Shown: positions 41,115-53,500, counted from the first letter of the stretch. The stretch is DNA of 64,000 nt from Psychromonas sp. Urea-02u-13 (GCF_002835995.1 NZ_PJBZ01000039.1:62001-126000); one strand, 5' to 3'. Numbers and translations: made by a program. Notes: generated from the sequence alone by a model not told the origin.

Positions 41115-41134
41115 TATGACTAAGGGTGAGTACC

Positions 41135-42136
41135 TTAGTATTTGTACGTCAGACCTGTTGCAATGATGAAGCTGCTTTCATCATAAAAGTCGATGTCTGA
41201 ATCTTCTTGGCTATAACCTGCCATGATATTAAAGCTAAACGATTCCCAATCAAAAGGCTGCTTATAGCTATAGATAGAGAAGAAGCGTAGGCTAGTTGAA
41301 TCTTGTTTTACATTAAATACAGGGTTGATAATATCAAATTGTTTCATACCTAAGCTAATTGTTGAAACAATAGTATGTTTACCTTGCCTTGCAAGTACAG
41401 AAAGTTGCGCAGTATATTCGTCGTAGCTATTCGCTTCGCCATCTGCATTTCGCACTGTATATTCTAGTGAAGGGCGCATATATATCATAGCAGTAACCGG
41501 TATCACCACTTCTACTTCAGCACGATGAAACGCACTGTCACGCTCTAAGCTTTGCATATCTCCAGGTGTAAGATCTGTACGGCTTGAACCACTTGTTTCA
41601 TTTTCTACATCGTTAGCTGCGTAAGCGTATTTAAATGCAAACGGACCACCAAATAATTGCTCGATTGCAATACGACCACCACCCGTTGATTCTTTTGTTG
41701 TTTCACGTGCTTGATCCGTTAAAAAAGGGTCTTCCCACGTATCGTTAAACATAGAAAGTTCTGGGAAATAAGCGACAGTGATTTTAGTTTGGTTTTTGAA
41801 CTGGTGGATGAAACCTAGCTCATATTGAAAACGCGCTGTTGCAACTTGGTCTTGGCTGTTACCTAAATACACCTGAGTTTGTAAAGAATCAAAAGTATAT
41901 TGAATACGACCCAGTGGGAAGATGATAGGTGTTTGTAAAGACTCCCCTGAGTTAGTTAGATTATTAGTTACTTCGTTATCTTCGTGTGTTGTAAATTGTG
42001 ATTCGACGTTACGAGAACCTGCATAAAAAGCGAGTGTTAATCCAAAGCCTGGCTCTTTATCAAGAGGACGCGCTTGCGTAGAGGGGACTAATGCAGCGCT
42101 GGCCATTAATAAGATTGTGTTGAGCAGTTTGGACAT
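41135..42136 (-). CDS. DUF2860-type outer-membrane beta-barrel protein
   Basis: 333 residues. Signal peptide (LLMASAALVPSTQARP) and then alternating amphipathic strands (FGLTLAFYAGSRNV, RIQYTFDSLQTQVYLG, RFQYELGFIHQF, HTIVSTISLGMKQF, SFNIMAGYSQED) ending in the C-terminal aromatic GLTYKY typical of barrel insertion. It resembles the DUF2860 proteins of vibrios, of unknown function. No neighbouring gene suggests a substrate. Monocistronic. Confidence 0.72.
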   Translation of the reverse strand: MSKLLNTILLMASAALVPSTQARPLDKEPGFGLTLAFYAGSRNVESQFTTHEDNEVTNNLTNSGESLQTPIIFPLGRIQYTFDSLQTQVYLGNSQDQVATARFQYELGFIHQFKNQTKITVAYFPELSMFNDTWEDPFLTDQARETTKESTGGGRIAIEQLFGGPFAFKYAYAANDVENETSGSSRTDLTPGDMQSLERDSAFHRAEVEVVIPVTAMIYMRPSLEYTVRNADGEANSYDEYTAQLSVLARQGKHTIVSTISLGMKQFDIINPVFNVKQDSTSLRFFSIYSYKQPFDWESFSFNIMAGYSQEDSDIDFYDESSFIIATGLTYKY

Positions 42137-42361
42137 TTGTATTCCTAATTATTAAGTTATTATAGATTCCACTGTATTTTATATGTAAATTTAGCATTTG
42201 TAATGTTTATTTTAACAAACTATGAAGATATTTTGACAAAAACACTGCTATAACTGTTAAATGTGCGCATAGATCGCATATGATGCTTTTATTAATTTTG
42301 TGCTAAAACGGAGGTTTAACAGCTTTAAAGCAGGATTTTTGATAAAACTAATGATTATCAC

Positions 42362-42390
42362 GTTACAAAAGGTGGAAAAATCCTTATACT
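42362..42390 (+). promoter_or_regulatory. Promoter for secE-nusG
   Basis: GTTACA (42362-42367), 17-bp spacer, TATACT (42385-42390), about 100 bp before secE. A second possible promoter, TTGACA at 42233-42238 with TTAAAT 18 bp on, lies further up. The rest of the gap 42137-42493 shows nothing else. Confidence 0.55.
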
Positions 42391-42493
42391 GACGTGCTTT
42401 ATTTTTAGGCTCAAAGCTTTTTAGCTTTTTGCCGTACTTATTGGCTGGCTTGTTGATAAGTATTATTAATATTTAACACTGGATAGATGAGTT

Positions 42494-42874
42494 ATGAACG
42501 CAACAAATACAGAAAGCAACAGTAGTTCAATGGACGGACTAAAATGGGCTGTTACCATTGTTTTATTAGTCGCTATTATCGTTGGTAATTACATGTTTGG
42601 AGAAACTGTTCATGTGGTTGCACGTGTTCTGATTCTACTTGTAATGGCTGCATTAGCAGTGTTATCAGCAGCGCTAACAGAGAAAGGCAAAACATTTGTC
42701 GGTTTTGCACAAGATTCACGTTTAGAAGTACGTAAAGTGGTTTGGCCTACACGCCAAGAAACAATACAAACAACACTAATTATTCTTGCAGTATCAACCA
42801 TCGTTGGTTTAGTACTGTGGGGACTTGATGGTATATTTGTTCGTGTTGTTGCTTTCATTACCACGTCTATTTAA
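42494..42874 (+). CDS. secE: Preprotein translocase subunit SecE
   Basis: 126 residues, the three-helix gammaproteobacterial form: WAVTIVLLVAIIVGNYMF, VARVLILLVMAALAVLSAAL and a C-terminal helix (LIILAVSTIVGLVLWGLDGIFVRV). The conserved amphipathic segment DSRLEVRKVVWPTRQETIQTT precedes the last helix. It clamps the two halves of SecY in the inner-membrane translocon. First gene of secE-nusG, which is the standard arrangement, though here no tRNA gene or tufB precedes it. Confidence 0.97.
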   Translation: MNATNTESNSSSMDGLKWAVTIVLLVAIIVGNYMFGETVHVVARVLILLVMAALAVLSAALTEKGKTFVGFAQDSRLEVRKVVWPTRQETIQTTLIILAVSTIVGLVLWGLDGIFVRVVAFITTSI

Positions 42875-42889
42875 GTTTAAGGGTTTAAT

Positions 42890-43438
42890 ATGTCTGAAGA
42901 AGTACAAAAGAAAAGATGGTACGTAGTACAAGCGTTCTCTGGTTTTGAAGGTCGCGTACAAAAAACGTTAATCGAGCATATTAAATTAAACGAAATGGAA
43001 GAACATTTCGGTGAGATTTTAGTGCCAACCGAAGAAGTGGTTGAAATGCGCGCGGGTCAAAAGCGTGCAAGTTCACGTAAATTCTTCCCAGGTTATGTAT
43101 TAGTTGAAATGACGATGAACGACGCAAGTTGGCATTTAGTTAAAAATACAGACCGTGTAATGGGCTTTATTGGCGGTACTAAAGAACGTCCTGCTCCTAT
43201 TTCACAAAAAGAAGTGGATAACATCATGGATCGCTTGAAAGCATCTGTTGATTCTCCACGTCCTCGTACGTTATTCGAACCAGGCCAAATTGTACGTGTT
43301 ACTGACGGACCATTTGCTGACTTCGGCGGTACGGTTGAAGAAGTTGACTACGATAAGAGTCGCTTAAAAGTATCTGTTTCTATCTTCGGGCGTGCAACGC
43401 CAGTTGATCTTGAGTTCTCTCAAGTAGAAAAAGACTAA
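42890..43438 (+). CDS. nusG: Transcription termination/antitermination factor NusG
   Basis: 182 residues. NGN domain from [19 protein letters not shown], with [27 protein letters not shown] and [16 protein letters not shown], then a KOW domain ([53 protein letters not shown]). It binds RNA polymerase, and Rho or ribosomal S10. Fifteen bases after secE. A terminator follows, so it is separated from rplK. Confidence 0.98.
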   Translation: MSEEVQKKRWYVVQAFSGFEGRVQKTLIEHIKLNEMEEHFGEILVPTEEVVEMRAGQKRASSRKFFPGYVLVEMTMNDASWHLVKNTDRVMGFIGGTKERPAPISQKEVDNIMDRLKASVDSPRPRTLFEPGQIVRVTDGPFADFGGTVEEVDYDKSRLKVSVSIFGRATPVDLEFSQVEKD

Positions 43439-43510
43439 TTAAAAATAGCTTTCAGTTATTAGCTGTTAGTTATCAGTAAAACAGCACTTCGCGAACTTCG
43501 CGGGTGTTAG

Positions 43511-43566
43511 TAGGGTGAAAGATCTGCTTCTCTTTTAAGAGGACAGCGCTTTCACCCTTTTTTTTG
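43511..43566 (+). terminator. Rho-independent terminator after nusG
   Basis: AGGGTGAAAG (43512-43521) pairs with CTTTCACCCT, a smaller CTCTT/AAGAG stem sits in the loop, and eight or nine T follow. It is flanked by TTAGTTATCAG (about 43468) and CTGATAACTAA (about 43636), an outer inverted repeat of the same TAGCTGATA-type sequence found elsewhere in the window. Confidence 0.88.
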
Positions 43567-43684
43567 GTCTCGAATTATAGCCAGAAGCCCCTGTTTTTAA
43601 AGGGTTGCTGGTTATCCATGACTGACAGGAGATAGCTGATAACTAACGACTGCTTGCTATAGTTCAAAAAAACAACAAAATAAC

Positions 43685-43714
43685 TTGTGAAAGAGGGCGA
43701 ATTATAGGTATAAT
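43685..43714 (+). promoter_or_regulatory. Promoter for rplKA
   Basis: TTGTGA, 18-bp spacer, TATAAT followed by TTGCCGCC, about 110 bp before rplK. The same TATAATTTG(C/T)CGCC -10/start region recurs before rplJ. Confidence 0.75.
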
Positions 43715-43822
43715 TTGCCGCCTTTTTATTTTCTGTCTAACAGGAAATAAAGAGAGCATTTATTCGAAACGGGAAGCTGACCTTAAAAACCAGCGTTAAA
43801 CCCAAACATAGGTAGTATTATC

Positions 43823-44251
43823 ATGGCTAAAAAAGTACAAGCGTATATCAAGCTGCAAGTTTCAGCTGGTATGGCTAACCCGTCACCACCAGTTGGTCCT
43901 GCACTAGGTCAACACGGTGTTAACATCATGGAATTTTGTAAAGCATTCAATGCAAAAACAGATTCTGTTGAAAAAGGCGCGCCAGTTCCTGTAGTAATTA
44001 CAGTATATTCTGACCGTTCTTTTACTTTCGAAACTAAGACTCCACCTGCATCTTACTTACTTAAGAAAGCTGCTGGTATCAAATCTGGTTCTGGCGTTCC
44101 TAATAAAGACAAAGTTGGTACAGTTACACGTGCTCAACTTGAAGAGATCGCTAAAACTAAAGAAGTTGATCTAACGGGTGCCGATCTTGAAGCGATGGTA
44201 CGTTGTATTGCGGGTTCTGCTCGTTCTATGGGCTTGGAAGTAGAGGGTTAA
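43823..44251 (+). CDS. rplK: 50S ribosomal protein L11
   Basis: 142 residues. Full-length L11: an N-terminal domain ([40 protein letters not shown]) and a C-terminal 23S rRNA-binding domain ([44 protein letters not shown]). Part of the GTPase-associated centre; needed for RelA activation. Followed four bases later by rplA in the conserved L11 operon. Confidence 0.98.
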   Translation: MAKKVQAYIKLQVSAGMANPSPPVGPALGQHGVNIMEFCKAFNAKTDSVEKGAPVPVVITVYSDRSFTFETKTPPASYLLKKAAGIKSGSGVPNKDKVGTVTRAQLEEIAKTKEVDLTGADLEAMVRCIAGSARSMGLEVEG

Positions 44252-44255
44252 TACT

Positions 44256-44960
44256 ATGTCTAAATTATCTAAACGCATGAAAGCGGTACGTGACACTGTA
44301 GACGCTACTAAAGAATACGAAATCAATGAAGCGGTTACGCTTCTTCAAAAACTAGCAACTGCTAAATTCAACGAAAGTGTTGATGTTTCAGTTAACCTAG
44401 GTGTTGATTCTCGTCGTAGTGATCAAAACGTACGTGGCGCGACTGTTTTACCACATGGTACTGGTCGTGAAGTTCGTGTTGCTGTATTTACACAAGGCGC
44501 TAATGCTGAAAAAGCAAAAGAAGCTGGTGCGGATATCGTTGGTATGGACGATCTTGCTGCGCAAGTTAAAGCTGGCGTAATGGATTTTGACGTTGTAATT
44601 GCATCTCCAGACGCTATGCGTGTTGTTGGTCAATTAGGTCAAATCTTAGGCCCACGTGGTCTAATGCCTAACCCGAAAGTTGGAACTGTAACACCTGACG
44701 TAGCAACAGCAGTTAAAAATGCTAAAGCTGGTCAAGTACGTTACCGCAACGACAAGAATGGTATTATCCATTCTACAATCGGTAAAGCATCGTTCACTGC
44801 TGAACAAATCCAAGAAAATCTTGAAGCACTTCTAGTTGCGCTTAAACGAGCAAAACCAGCTGGCGCAAAAGGTATTTTCTTGAAAAAAGTTACACTATCT
44901 ACAACTATGGGTGCTGGCGTTAAAGTTGACCAAGCATCTTTAAATACTGTAGTAGCGTAA
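44256..44960 (+). CDS. rplA: 50S ribosomal protein L1
   Basis: 234 residues, matching E. coli L1 in size. Features include [51 protein letters not shown] and the C-terminal [22 protein letters not shown]1 forms the mobile stalk at the E site and represses its own operon by binding the rplK leader. Directly after rplK. Confidence 0.98.
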   Translation: MSKLSKRMKAVRDTVDATKEYEINEAVTLLQKLATAKFNESVDVSVNLGVDSRRSDQNVRGATVLPHGTGREVRVAVFTQGANAEKAKEAGADIVGMDDLAAQVKAGVMDFDVVIASPDAMRVVGQLGQILGPRGLMPNPKVGTVTPDVATAVKNAKAGQVRYRNDKNGIIHSTIGKASFTAEQIQENLEALLVALKRAKPAGAKGIFLKKVTLSTTMGAGVKVDQASLNTVVA

Positions 44961-45003
44961 TTTTTTATAGCAGCAGCTCACAATTTCATTGTAAAACTGT
45001 TGC

Positions 45004-45032
45004 TATACAAGACGATAAATTATCTGTATAAT
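45004..45032 (+). promoter_or_regulatory. Promoter for rplJL-rpoBC
   Basis: TATACA, 17-bp spacer, TATAAT (45027-45032), 214 bp before rplJ; the long leader between is the expected place for L10 autoregulation. Confidence 0.7.
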
Positions 45033-45049
45033 TTGTCGCCTTACTTTGG

Positions 45050-45245
45050 AGGGCCTTAGGTCCCTTCTTAGACCGTAGGTGTAAATGTTTGATTCGTCAG
45101 ATAGATACTTAATTTCCTACGTAGATGGTGCCGGACCCCAGAAAGAATTATTCTACTGGATCCGATAACCGAAATAGTGCCCCATTATTTATGATGGGGG
45201 TGTTTACTGGTGTAATAACCAGTGGAATCCAGGAGTAAAAACCAA
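45050..45245 (+). promoter_or_regulatory. L10 leader (ribosomal autoregulatory region)
   Basis: The untranslated stretch before rplJ contains CCGTAGGTGTAAA and, 40 bases on, CCTACGTAGATGGTGCCGG; CGTAGG (45074-45079) pairs with CCTACG (45116-45121). This is the form of the gammaproteobacterial L10 leader, to which the L10-L7/L12 complex binds to repress translation. A further ACTGG/CCAGT hairpin (about 45206-45222) lies just before the AGGAG ribosome site. Confidence 0.75.
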
Positions 45246-45749
45246 ATGACATTAAGACTCGAAGACAAGCAAGCTATTGTCGCTGAAGTTAATGTAGCTG
45301 CTACAGCTGCACTGTCTGCTGTTGTAGCCGATTCACGTGGCGTAACAGTTGGTGCAATGAATGAACTTCGTGCAGCAGCTCGTGCAAATGGTGTGTATTT
45401 ACGTGTAGTACGTAACACTTTAGCTCGACGTGCACTTGAAGGTACTGACTTTGCATGTTTAGCAGAGTTGTTTAGCGGTCCTACAATCCTTGCATTTTCA
45501 AACGAACATCCAGGTGCAGCAGCACGTCTTATTAAAGACTTTGCTAAAGCTAATGAAACGTTTGAAGTGAAAGGCTTGGCATTTGAAGGTGAGTTCATTG
45601 AACCATCTGATATTGACCGTCTAGCGACACTACCAACATACGACGAAGCAATTGCGAAACTGATGGCTACTATGAAAGAAGCTGCAGCTGGCAAACTTGT
45701 ACGTACTCTGGCTGCAATTCGCGACCAGAAAGAAGAATCTGCAGCTTAA
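45246..45749 (+). CDS. rplJ: 50S ribosomal protein L10
   Basis: 167 residues from ATG 45246, giving the normal [16 protein letters not shown] start; a GTG at 45222 would lie before the AGGAG site and is rejected. Conserved [37 protein letters not shown] and a C-terminal helix that carries L7/L12 dimers. L10 forms the stalk base and is the translational repressor of its own operon. Confidence 0.97.
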   Translation: MTLRLEDKQAIVAEVNVAATAALSAVVADSRGVTVGAMNELRAAARANGVYLRVVRNTLARRALEGTDFACLAELFSGPTILAFSNEHPGAAARLIKDFAKANETFEVKGLAFEGEFIEPSDIDRLATLPTYDEAIAKLMATMKEAAAGKLVRTLAAIRDQKEESAA

Positions 45750-45789
45750 TCGCTGTAATACTACTTAATTTATTAATAGGAATTGACTC

Positions 45790-46155
45790 ATGTCTCTTAC
45801 TAAAGACCAAATCATTGAAGCAGTTGCTGAATTATCAGTAATGGAAGTTGTTGAATTAATCGAAGCAATGGAAGAGAAATTCGGCGTATCTGCAGCAGCT
45901 GCTGTAGCTGGCGTTGCTGGTCCTGCTGAATCTGCTGAAGAGCAAACTGAATTTGACGTTGTAATGACTTCATTCGGCGAAAACAAAGTTAAAGCAATCA
46001 AAGCAGTACGTGGCGCTACAGGTCTTGGCCTGAAAGAAGCTAAAGCTGCAGTTGAAGCTTGTCCAACAGTTGTTAAAGAAGCTGCATCTAAAGAAGAAGC
46101 AGAAGCTCTTAAAGCTGAACTAGAAGCAATCGGCGCTGTTGTTGAAATTAAATAA
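45790..46155 (+). CDS. rplL: 50S ribosomal protein L7/L12
   Basis: 121 residues. N-terminal dimerisation helices ([34 protein letters not shown]), an Ala-rich hinge and the C-terminal factor-binding domain ([56 protein letters not shown]). Recruits EF-G and EF-Tu to the ribosome. A hairpin with T-run follows before rpoB. Confidence 0.98.
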   Translation: MSLTKDQIIEAVAELSVMEVVELIEAMEEKFGVSAAAAVAGVAGPAESAEEQTEFDVVMTSFGENKVKAIKAVRGATGLGLKEAKAAVEACPTVVKEAASKEEAEALKAELEAIGAVVEIK

Positions 46156-46193
46156 TTTAGTCTTCTAAATTGTTTAGCCATGAAAATGGCAAT

Positions 46194-46224
46194 GGCTGGT
46201 GATTTTTTAATCACCGGCCTTTTT
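46194..46224 (+). terminator. Attenuator/terminator between rplL and rpoB
   Basis: GGCTGGTGATT pairs with AATCACCGGCC (one G-T pair) and runs into CTTTTT. As in E. coli, this site is expected to be a partial terminator that lowers rpoBC expression relative to rplJL. Confidence 0.8.
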
Positions 46225-46393
46225 GCGCTATAGGATACCGTAATTTTTCATTGTTTTTTACGGTCATCGGACATTAAAGATGGTGTTATATAACACGCCA
46301 TTAATACAAAACATTGTGCGCGGTTGTCGAACAAAGAAGGCCTTGATCAAGGTCAGACAGCTATGATTACTTATCAGCGAGCAAAGGAACCAC

Positions 46394-49300
46394 ATGGGTT
46401 ACTCTTATACTGAGAAAAAACGTATTCGTAAGGATTTTGGGAAGCGCCCACAAGTTATGGAAAAACCATACTTGTTGGAGATTCAACTAGATTCATTTAA
46501 ACGATTCATTGAAGTCGATTTAACTGGTGAAGTAGGCTTAGAAGCTGCTTTTAACAGTATTTTCCCTATTGCTAGTTACTCTGGTACATCGGAACTGCAA
46601 TATGTAAGCTACCGTCTTGGTGAGCCGGTATTTGATGTTAAAGAATGTCAAATCCGTGGTATTACATACTCTGCGTCTTTACGCGTTAAATTACGTTTAG
46701 TAATTTACGATCGTGATGCACCTGCAGGTACAGTAAAAGATATCCGTGAACAAGAAGTTTACATGGGTGAAATGCCACTCATGACTGAAAACGGTACTTT
46801 TGTTATCAATGGTACTGAGCGTGTTATCGTTTCTCAATTACACCGTTCTCCTGGTGTATTCTTCGATCACGATAAAGGCAAAACACACAGTTCAGGTAAA
46901 GTTCTTTATAACGCACGTGTAATTCCTTACCGTGGTTCTTGGTTAGACTTTGAATTCGATCCGAAAGATAACCTTTTTGTTCGTATTGACCGTCGTCGTA
47001 AATTACCTGCGACTATCATGTTGCGTGCACTTGAGTACACAACTGAACAAATCCTAGATATGTTCTTTGATACCACTAAATTTGAAATCAAAGATGGTGT
47101 TATCTCAATGGACCTTATTGCTGATCGCCTACGTGGTGAGCAATTATCTTTTGATATCGCAAGCGCTGGAAAAGTGTATGTTGAAGCTGGCAAGCGTGTT
47201 ACTGCTCGTCATATCAAACAACTACAAAAAGACGGCATTACGAGTCTTGAAGTATCACTTGATTACCTTGAAGGTAAAGTTTCAGCTAAAGATTACATTA
47301 GCACTGAAACTGGTGAAATCATTGTTAACGCAAATGATATCTTCACACTTGAGCTACTTGCTGAACTTGCACAATCTGGTATTAAAACATTCGAAGTTAT
47401 TTACACGAATGAACTAGACTGTGGATCATTTATCTCAGATACATTACGTGTTGATTCATCTACTAACAAGATGGAAGCACTAGTTGAAGTTTACCGTATG
47501 ATGCGTCCTGGTGAGCCACCAACTAAAGATGCAGCTGAAGGTTTATTCCAAAACTTATTCTTCGCTGAAGAGCGTTACGACCTTTCTAAAGTTGGTCGTA
47601 TGAAGTTCAACCGTCGTGTTGGCCTTGAAGGTGATTTAGGTTCAGGTACATTATCTAACGAAGATATCTTAAGTGTAATGAAAACACTTATTAATATCCG
47701 TAACGGTAACGGCATCGTAGATGATATCGATCATCTTGGTAACCGTCGTATTCGTTGTGTTGGTGAAATGGCTGAAAACCAATTCCGTGTTGGTCTAGTA
47801 CGTGTTGAACGTGCTGTTAAAGAACGTCTATCTCTAGGCGACCTTGATGCAACTATGCCTCAAGATCTTATCAACGCTAAACCTATTTCTGCTGCTGTTA
47901 AAGAGTTCTTTGGTTCCTCACAACTGTCTCAGTTTATGGATCAAAATAATCCGTTATCAGAAGTAACACATAAACGTCGTATCTCAGCGTTAGGCCCCGG
48001 TGGTCTTACACGTGAACGTGCGGGCTTTGAAGTACGTGACGTACATCCAACGCATTACGGTCGTCTATGTCCAATCGAAACGCCAGAGGGACCAAACATT
48101 GGTCTAATTAACTCATTGGCAACATTTGCACGTACTAACGATTACGGTTTCTTAGAAACACCTTACCGTAAAGTAGTAGATGGCAAGCCAAGCGAACAAA
48201 TTGATTACCTTTCTGCAATCGAAGAAGGTTCATTTGTTATCGCACAGGCGTCAGCAAGTGTTGATGAAAGCGGTTCACTAAATGAAGAATCAATTCCATG
48301 TCGTCATCAAGGTGAAACAACCTTCATGTCGCCTGCTGATATTGATTACATGGATGTGTCACCACAACAGATCATCTCTGTTGCTGCGTCACTTATTCCA
48401 TTCCTAGAACACGATGATGCTAACCGTGCCTTAATGGGTGCGAACATGCAACGTCAAGCGGTTCCTACTTTACGTGCTGATAAACCATTAGTAGGTACAG
48501 GTATTGAACGTCGTTTGGCAATCGATTCTGGTGTAACAGTTATCGCTAAACGTGGCGGTGTTATCGACTATGTTGATGCATCACGTATCGTTGTTAAAGT
48601 TGATGATGCTGAACTACTTCCTGGTGAAGCTGGTATCGACATCTACAACTTAACTAAATACACACGTTCAAATCAGAATACTTGTATTAACCAAAAACCA
48701 ACGTGTAAGCCAGGCGAGCCAATCGTTCGTGGTGACGTATTAGCAGATGGTCCATCTACTGATATGGGTGACTTAGCACTTGGTCAAAACATGAAGATTG
48801 CCTTCATGCCTTGGAATGGTTACAACTTCGAGGATTCAATCCTTATTTCTGAGCGTGTTTCGCAAGAAGATCGTTTTACTACGATTCATATCCAAGAGTT
48901 CTCATGTGTTGCACGTGAAACTAAATTGGGTAGCGAAGAAATTTCTGCCGATATCCCTAACGTTGGTGAAGCTGCGTTAAGCAAACTAGATGAATCTGGT
49001 ATTGTTTACGTTGGTGCTGAAGTTAAACCTGGCGATATCTTAGTAGGTAAAGTGACACCTAAAGGTGAAACACAACTTACGCCAGAAGAAAAACTATTAC
49101 GAGCTATCTTCGGTGAGAAAGCGTCTGACGTTAAAGACAGCTCTCTACGTGTAGCTAACTCTACTTACGCAACAGTAATTGACGTTCAAGTCTTTACTCG
49201 TGACGGCGTAGAGAAAGATAAACGTGCTCTTGAAATCGAAGAGATGCAACTTAAAGCTGCGAAGAAAGATTTGAATGAGAAATTCAAAATCTTAGAAAAC

Positions 49301-50428
49301 GCTATCTTTGAGAAAGCATTAAGCATCTTAGTTGGCGCAGGCCAAGATGAGCAACGTCTACAACAGATGCCTCGTGCACAGTGGTTAGAAGTTGCAATTG
49401 ATGATGAAGAGAAGCAATCGCATCTTGATCAAATCATTACTCAATACGACCAAGTTAAAGCTGATTACGATAAAGAGTTTGATGTTAAACGTCGTAAAAT
49501 CACACAAGGTGATGATTTAGCACCTGGTGTTCAGAAAATTGTTAAAGTATATCTAGCAGTACGTCGTCGCCTACAGCCTGGTGATAAGATGGCTGGTCGT
49601 CACGGTAACAAAGGTGTTATCTCTAACATCGTTCCTGTGGAAGATATGCCTCACGATGAGTTTGGTGTTCCAGTTGATATCGTACTTAACCCACTGGGTG
49701 TACCATCACGTATGAACATCGGTCAGATTCTTGAGACTCACTTAGGCCTTGCTTGTAAAGGTGTTGGTGAAAAACTTGAGCGCATGATTAAGAACCAACG
49801 TGAAGTTGAAATGCCAAAAGTACGCGATTTTGTACAGAAAATGTACTCTTTCGGTGATGCGCCTTGTCATGTTGATCTTAACGATTTCGATGATGAAGCA
49901 GTACTACGCCTTGCTAAAAACCTATACAAAGGTTTACCAATTGCAACGCCTGCATTCGATGGTGCTTACGAGTCTGAGATTCGTGAATTACTAAGAATGG
50001 CTGATTTACCAGAATCTGGTCAATTACAGCTAACTGATGGTCGTACTGGTCTTGAATTTGAACGTCCAGTAACTGTTGGTTACATGTACATGTTAAAACT
50101 GAATCACTTGGTTGATGACAAAATGCATGCTCGTTCTACTGGTTCGTACAGCCTAGTAACTCAGCAACCACTTGGTGGTAAAGCTCAGTTCGGTGGCCAG
50201 CGTTTCGGTGAGATGGAAGTATGGGCACTACAAGCATTTGGCGCGGCGTACACGCTTCAAGAAATGCTTACTGTTAAGTCAGATGATGTTAATGGTCGTA
50301 CTAAGATGTATAAAAACATCGTAGATGGCGATCATAGAATGGAACCAGGCATGCCTGAATCATTTAACGTATTGTTGAAAGAAATCCGTTCATTAAGTAT
50401 CAACATCGAGCTAGATGAATCTAACTAA
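46394..50428 (+). CDS. rpoB: RNA polymerase beta subunit
   Basis: 1344 residues, full length. The rifampicin-binding region [30 protein letters not shown] is wild type, with the Asp, His and Ser whose change gives resistance all present. Other landmarks are [48 protein letters not shown] and the C-terminal [19 protein letters not shown]. Catalyses RNA synthesis with rpoC. A ribosome site AAGGAACC precedes the ATG. Confidence 0.99.
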   Translation: MGYSYTEKKRIRKDFGKRPQVMEKPYLLEIQLDSFKRFIEVDLTGEVGLEAAFNSIFPIASYSGTSELQYVSYRLGEPVFDVKECQIRGITYSASLRVKLRLVIYDRDAPAGTVKDIREQEVYMGEMPLMTENGTFVINGTERVIVSQLHRSPGVFFDHDKGKTHSSGKVLYNARVIPYRGSWLDFEFDPKDNLFVRIDRRRKLPATIMLRALEYTTEQILDMFFDTTKFEIKDGVISMDLIADRLRGEQLSFDIASAGKVYVEAGKRVTARHIKQLQKDGITSLEVSLDYLEGKVSAKDYISTETGEIIVNANDIFTLELLAELAQSGIKTFEVIYTNELDCGSFISDTLRVDSSTNKMEALVEVYRMMRPGEPPTKDAAEGLFQNLFFAEERYDLSKVGRMKFNRRVGLEGDLGSGTLSNEDILSVMKTLINIRNGNGIVDDIDHLGNRRIRCVGEMAENQFRVGLVRVERAVKERLSLGDLDATMPQDLINAKPISAAVKEFFGSSQLSQFMDQNNPLSEVTHKRRISALGPGGLTRERAGFEVRDVHPTHYGRLCPIETPEGPNIGLINSLATFARTNDYGFLETPYRKVVDGKPSEQIDYLSAIEEGSFVIAQASASVDESGSLNEESIPCRHQGETTFMSPADIDYMDVSPQQIISVAASLIPFLEHDDANRALMGANMQRQAVPTLRADKPLVGTGIERRLAIDSGVTVIAKRGGVIDYVDASRIVVKVDDAELLPGEAGIDIYNLTKYTRSNQNTCINQKPTCKPGEPIVRGDVLADGPSTDMGDLALGQNMKIAFMPWNGYNFEDSILISERVSQEDRFTTIHIQEFSCVARETKLGSEEISADIPNVGEAALSKLDESGIVYVGAEVKPGDILVGKVTPKGETQLTPEEKLLRAIFGEKASDVKDSSLRVANSTYATVIDVQVFTRDGVEKDKRALEIEEMQLKAAKKDLNEKFKILENAIFEKALSILVGAGQDEQRLQQMPRAQWLEVAIDDEEKQSHLDQIITQYDQVKADYDKEFDVKRRKITQGDDLAPGVQKIVKVYLAVRRRLQPGDKMAGRHGNKGVISNIVPVEDMPHDEFGVPVDIVLNPLGVPSRMNIGQILETHLGLACKGVGEKLERMIKNQREVEMPKVRDFVQKMYSFGDAPCHVDLNDFDDEAVLRLAKNLYKGLPIATPAFDGAYESEIRELLRMADLPESGQLQLTDGRTGLEFERPVTVGYMYMLKLNHLVDDKMHARSTGSYSLVTQQPLGGKAQFGGQRFGEMEVWALQAFGAAYTLQEMLTVKSDDVNGRTKMYKNIVDGDHRMEPGMPESFNVLLKEIRSLSINIELDESN

Positions 50429-50453
50429 GATTCATTTTAGTTAAAAAATATGT

Positions 50454-50476
50454 GGCGCCTTAGTTATTAAGGCGCC
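50454..50476 (+). other. Intercistronic hairpin rpoB-rpoC
   Basis: Perfect nine-base-pair stem GGCGCCTTA/TAAGGCGCC with a five-base loop and no T-run, in the 75-bp gap. Not a terminator by form; perhaps an mRNA-stabilising or processing structure. Confidence 0.6.
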
Positions 50477-50503
50477 TAGTTTTAACTCCTATGGGAGAAC
50501 AGC

Positions 50504-53500
50504 GTGAAAGACTTACTTAAGTTTTTAAAGCAGCAAAACAAAACCAAAGAATTTGATGGTATTAAAATTGGCCTAGCGTCACCAGAACAGATCCGCTCGT
50601 GGTCTTTTGGTGAAGTTAAGAAACCAGAAACTATCAACTACCGTACATTTAAACCTGAACGTGAAGGTCTTTTCTGTGCTCGTATATTTGGCCCAATCAA
50701 AGATTACGAATGTCTTTGTGGTAAATATAAGCGCCTGAAACACCGTGGTGTTATCTGTGAGAAGTGTGGCGTTGAAGTTACACAATCTAAAGTTCGTCGT
50801 GACCGTATGGGCCACATCGAATTAGCATCTCCAGTTGCACACATTTGGTTCCTTAAATCACTTCCGTCACGTATCGGCTTAATGCTTGATATGACGTTAC
50901 GTGATATCGAACGTATTCTTTACTTTGAATCTTTCGTTGTTGTTGAACCTGGAATGACTGACCTTGAGCGTCGTCAAATTCTTCTTGAAGAAGAATACCT
51001 AGACATGCTTGAGCAATGGGGCGATGAATTTGAAGCTCTCATGGGTGCTGAAGCTGTATTCGCACTTCTTAAGCAGCTTGATCTTGATCACGAGATTGCT
51101 GAAATGCGTGAAGAGCTAGGTACAACTAACTCTGAAACTAAACGTAAAAAATTAACTAAACGTCTGAAACTGGTTGATTCATTTAACCAATCTTCAAACA
51201 AACCAGAGTGGATGATTTTAACAGTACTTCCAGTACTTCCACCTGATTTACGTCCTCTAGTACCACTAGACGGCGGACGTTTTGCTACTTCTGACCTAAA
51301 TGACTTATACCGTCGTGTTATTAACCGTAATAACCGTCTTAAACGTCTTTTAGATCTAGCTGCACCAGACATTATCGTACGTAACGAAAAACGTATGTTA
51401 CAAGAGTCTGTTGATGCATTGTTAGATAATGGTCGTCGTGGTCGTGCAATTACTGGATCAAACAAGCGTCCTCTTAAATCGCTTGCAGATATGATCAAAG
51501 GTAAGCAAGGTCGTTTCCGTCAAAATCTACTAGGTAAACGTGTAGATTACTCTGGCCGTTCTGTAATCACAGTTGGACCGACGTTACGCTTGCACCAATG
51601 TGGTCTTCCTAAGAAAATGGCACTTGAATTATTCAAGCCATTTGTTTACGGAAAACTAGAAGCATTAGGTCTTGCAACAACAATCAAAGCAGCTAAGAAA
51701 TTAGTTGACCGTGAAGGCGGGGAAGTTTGGGACATCTTAGAAGGTGTTATCCGTGAACATCCAGTGCTACTTAACCGTGCACCAACACTTCACAGATTGG
51801 GTATCCAAGCATTTGAACCTGTACTTATCGAAGGTAAAGCGATTCAGCTTCATCCTTTAGTATGTGCGGCTTACAACGCCGATTTCGATGGTGACCAAAT
51901 GGCGGTACACGTACCGTTAACAATCGAAGCACAGCTTGAAGCTCGTACATTGATGATGTCTACGAATAACATCCTTTCGCCTGCAAATGGTGAACCGATT
52001 ATCGTACCATCACAAGATGTTGTACTAGGTCTTTACTACATGACGCGTTCAAAAATTAACGCGAAGGGTGAAGGCATGTGGTTCCAAAGTGCTAAGGAAG
52101 CTGAAAAAGCTTACCGCGCACGTGTTGTGGACATGCAAGCAATTGTTAAAGTACGTATGACGCAAGTTCATGTTGCTGAAGACAAATCACGTACTTCAAC
52201 TACAGAAATTGTTGAAACGACTGTCGGTCGTGCAATCCTGTCTCTTATCATGCCTGAAGGTCTACCTTTCAGGCACGTTGATTTAGACATGGGTAAAAAA
52301 GCAATCTCTAACGTACTGAACGCTTGTTACCGTTTATTAGGTATTAAAGATACAGTCGTATTTGCTGACCAACTTATGTATACCGGTTTTGAATATGCAA
52401 CATTGTCAGGTGCCTCTGTAGGTATCGACGATATGGTTATTCCAGACGCGAAGAAAGAATTAGTTGAAGAAGCTGAAGAGCAAGTTTCTGAAATCTATGA
52501 GCAGTTCCAAGCAGGTCTTGTAACAGCGGGTGAGCGCTACAACAAAGTGATCGATATTTGGGCAAGTACCAATGATCAAGTTGCTAAAGCGATGATGGAT
52601 AACTTATCTAGCGATACAGTTGAAAATGCGCAAGGCGAATTCGTTGAGCAAAAATCTTTCAACAGTGTTTACATGATGGCCGATTCAGGCGCACGTGGTA
52701 GCCCAGCGCAGATTCGTCAGCTTGCTGGTATGCGTGGTCTAATGGCAAAACCAGATGGTTCTATCATTGAAACGCCAATCGTAGCTAACTTCCGTGAAGG
52801 TCTAAACGTACTTCAGTACTTCATCTCAACGCATGGTGCACGTAAAGGTCTAGCCGATACAGCACTTAAAACAGCAAACTCGGGTTACCTAACTCGTCGT
52901 CTTGTTGATATTGCACAAGATTTAGTTATCACTGAAGAAGATTGTGGTAGTACAGAAGGTCTATTAGTTAAACCACTTATTCAAGGTGGTGATATTGTTG
53001 AGCCGTTACGTGAACGTGTACTTGGTCGTGTTGTATTACACGATGTTATCAAGCCGGGCACTAAGAACGAAATATTGCTGGCTCGCAATACATTATTAGA
53101 TGAAAAACTGTGTGACCTGATCGAAGAATGTTCAGTGGATCAAATTTGGGTTCGTTCTGTAATCACTTGTAAAACTGACTTTGGTGCTTGTGCTGCTTGT
53201 TACGGTCGTGACTTGGCACGTGGACATGTTGTTGGTCAAGGTGAAGCAATCGGTGTTATGGCTGCACAGTCAATCGGTGAACCTGGTACACAGTTAACAA
53301 TGCGTACGTTCCATATCGGTGGTGCTGCATCGCGTGCTGCTTCTGAGAATAATATTGCTGTTAAGAACAGCGGTAAGATTAAATTACATAACGCTAAGTT
53401 TGTAATTAACTCAGACAACAAAGTTGTTGTTACTTCTCGTTCAACTGAATTAACAATTATCGATGAACTTGGTCGTACTAAAGAGAACCATAAATTACCT

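Noticed and set aside
45185-46214. Long minus-strand open frames opposite rplJ and rplL
   Set aside because: Ala/Ser/Arg-rich translations that arise from the strongly biased codons of the ribosomal genes; no start context and no independent support.
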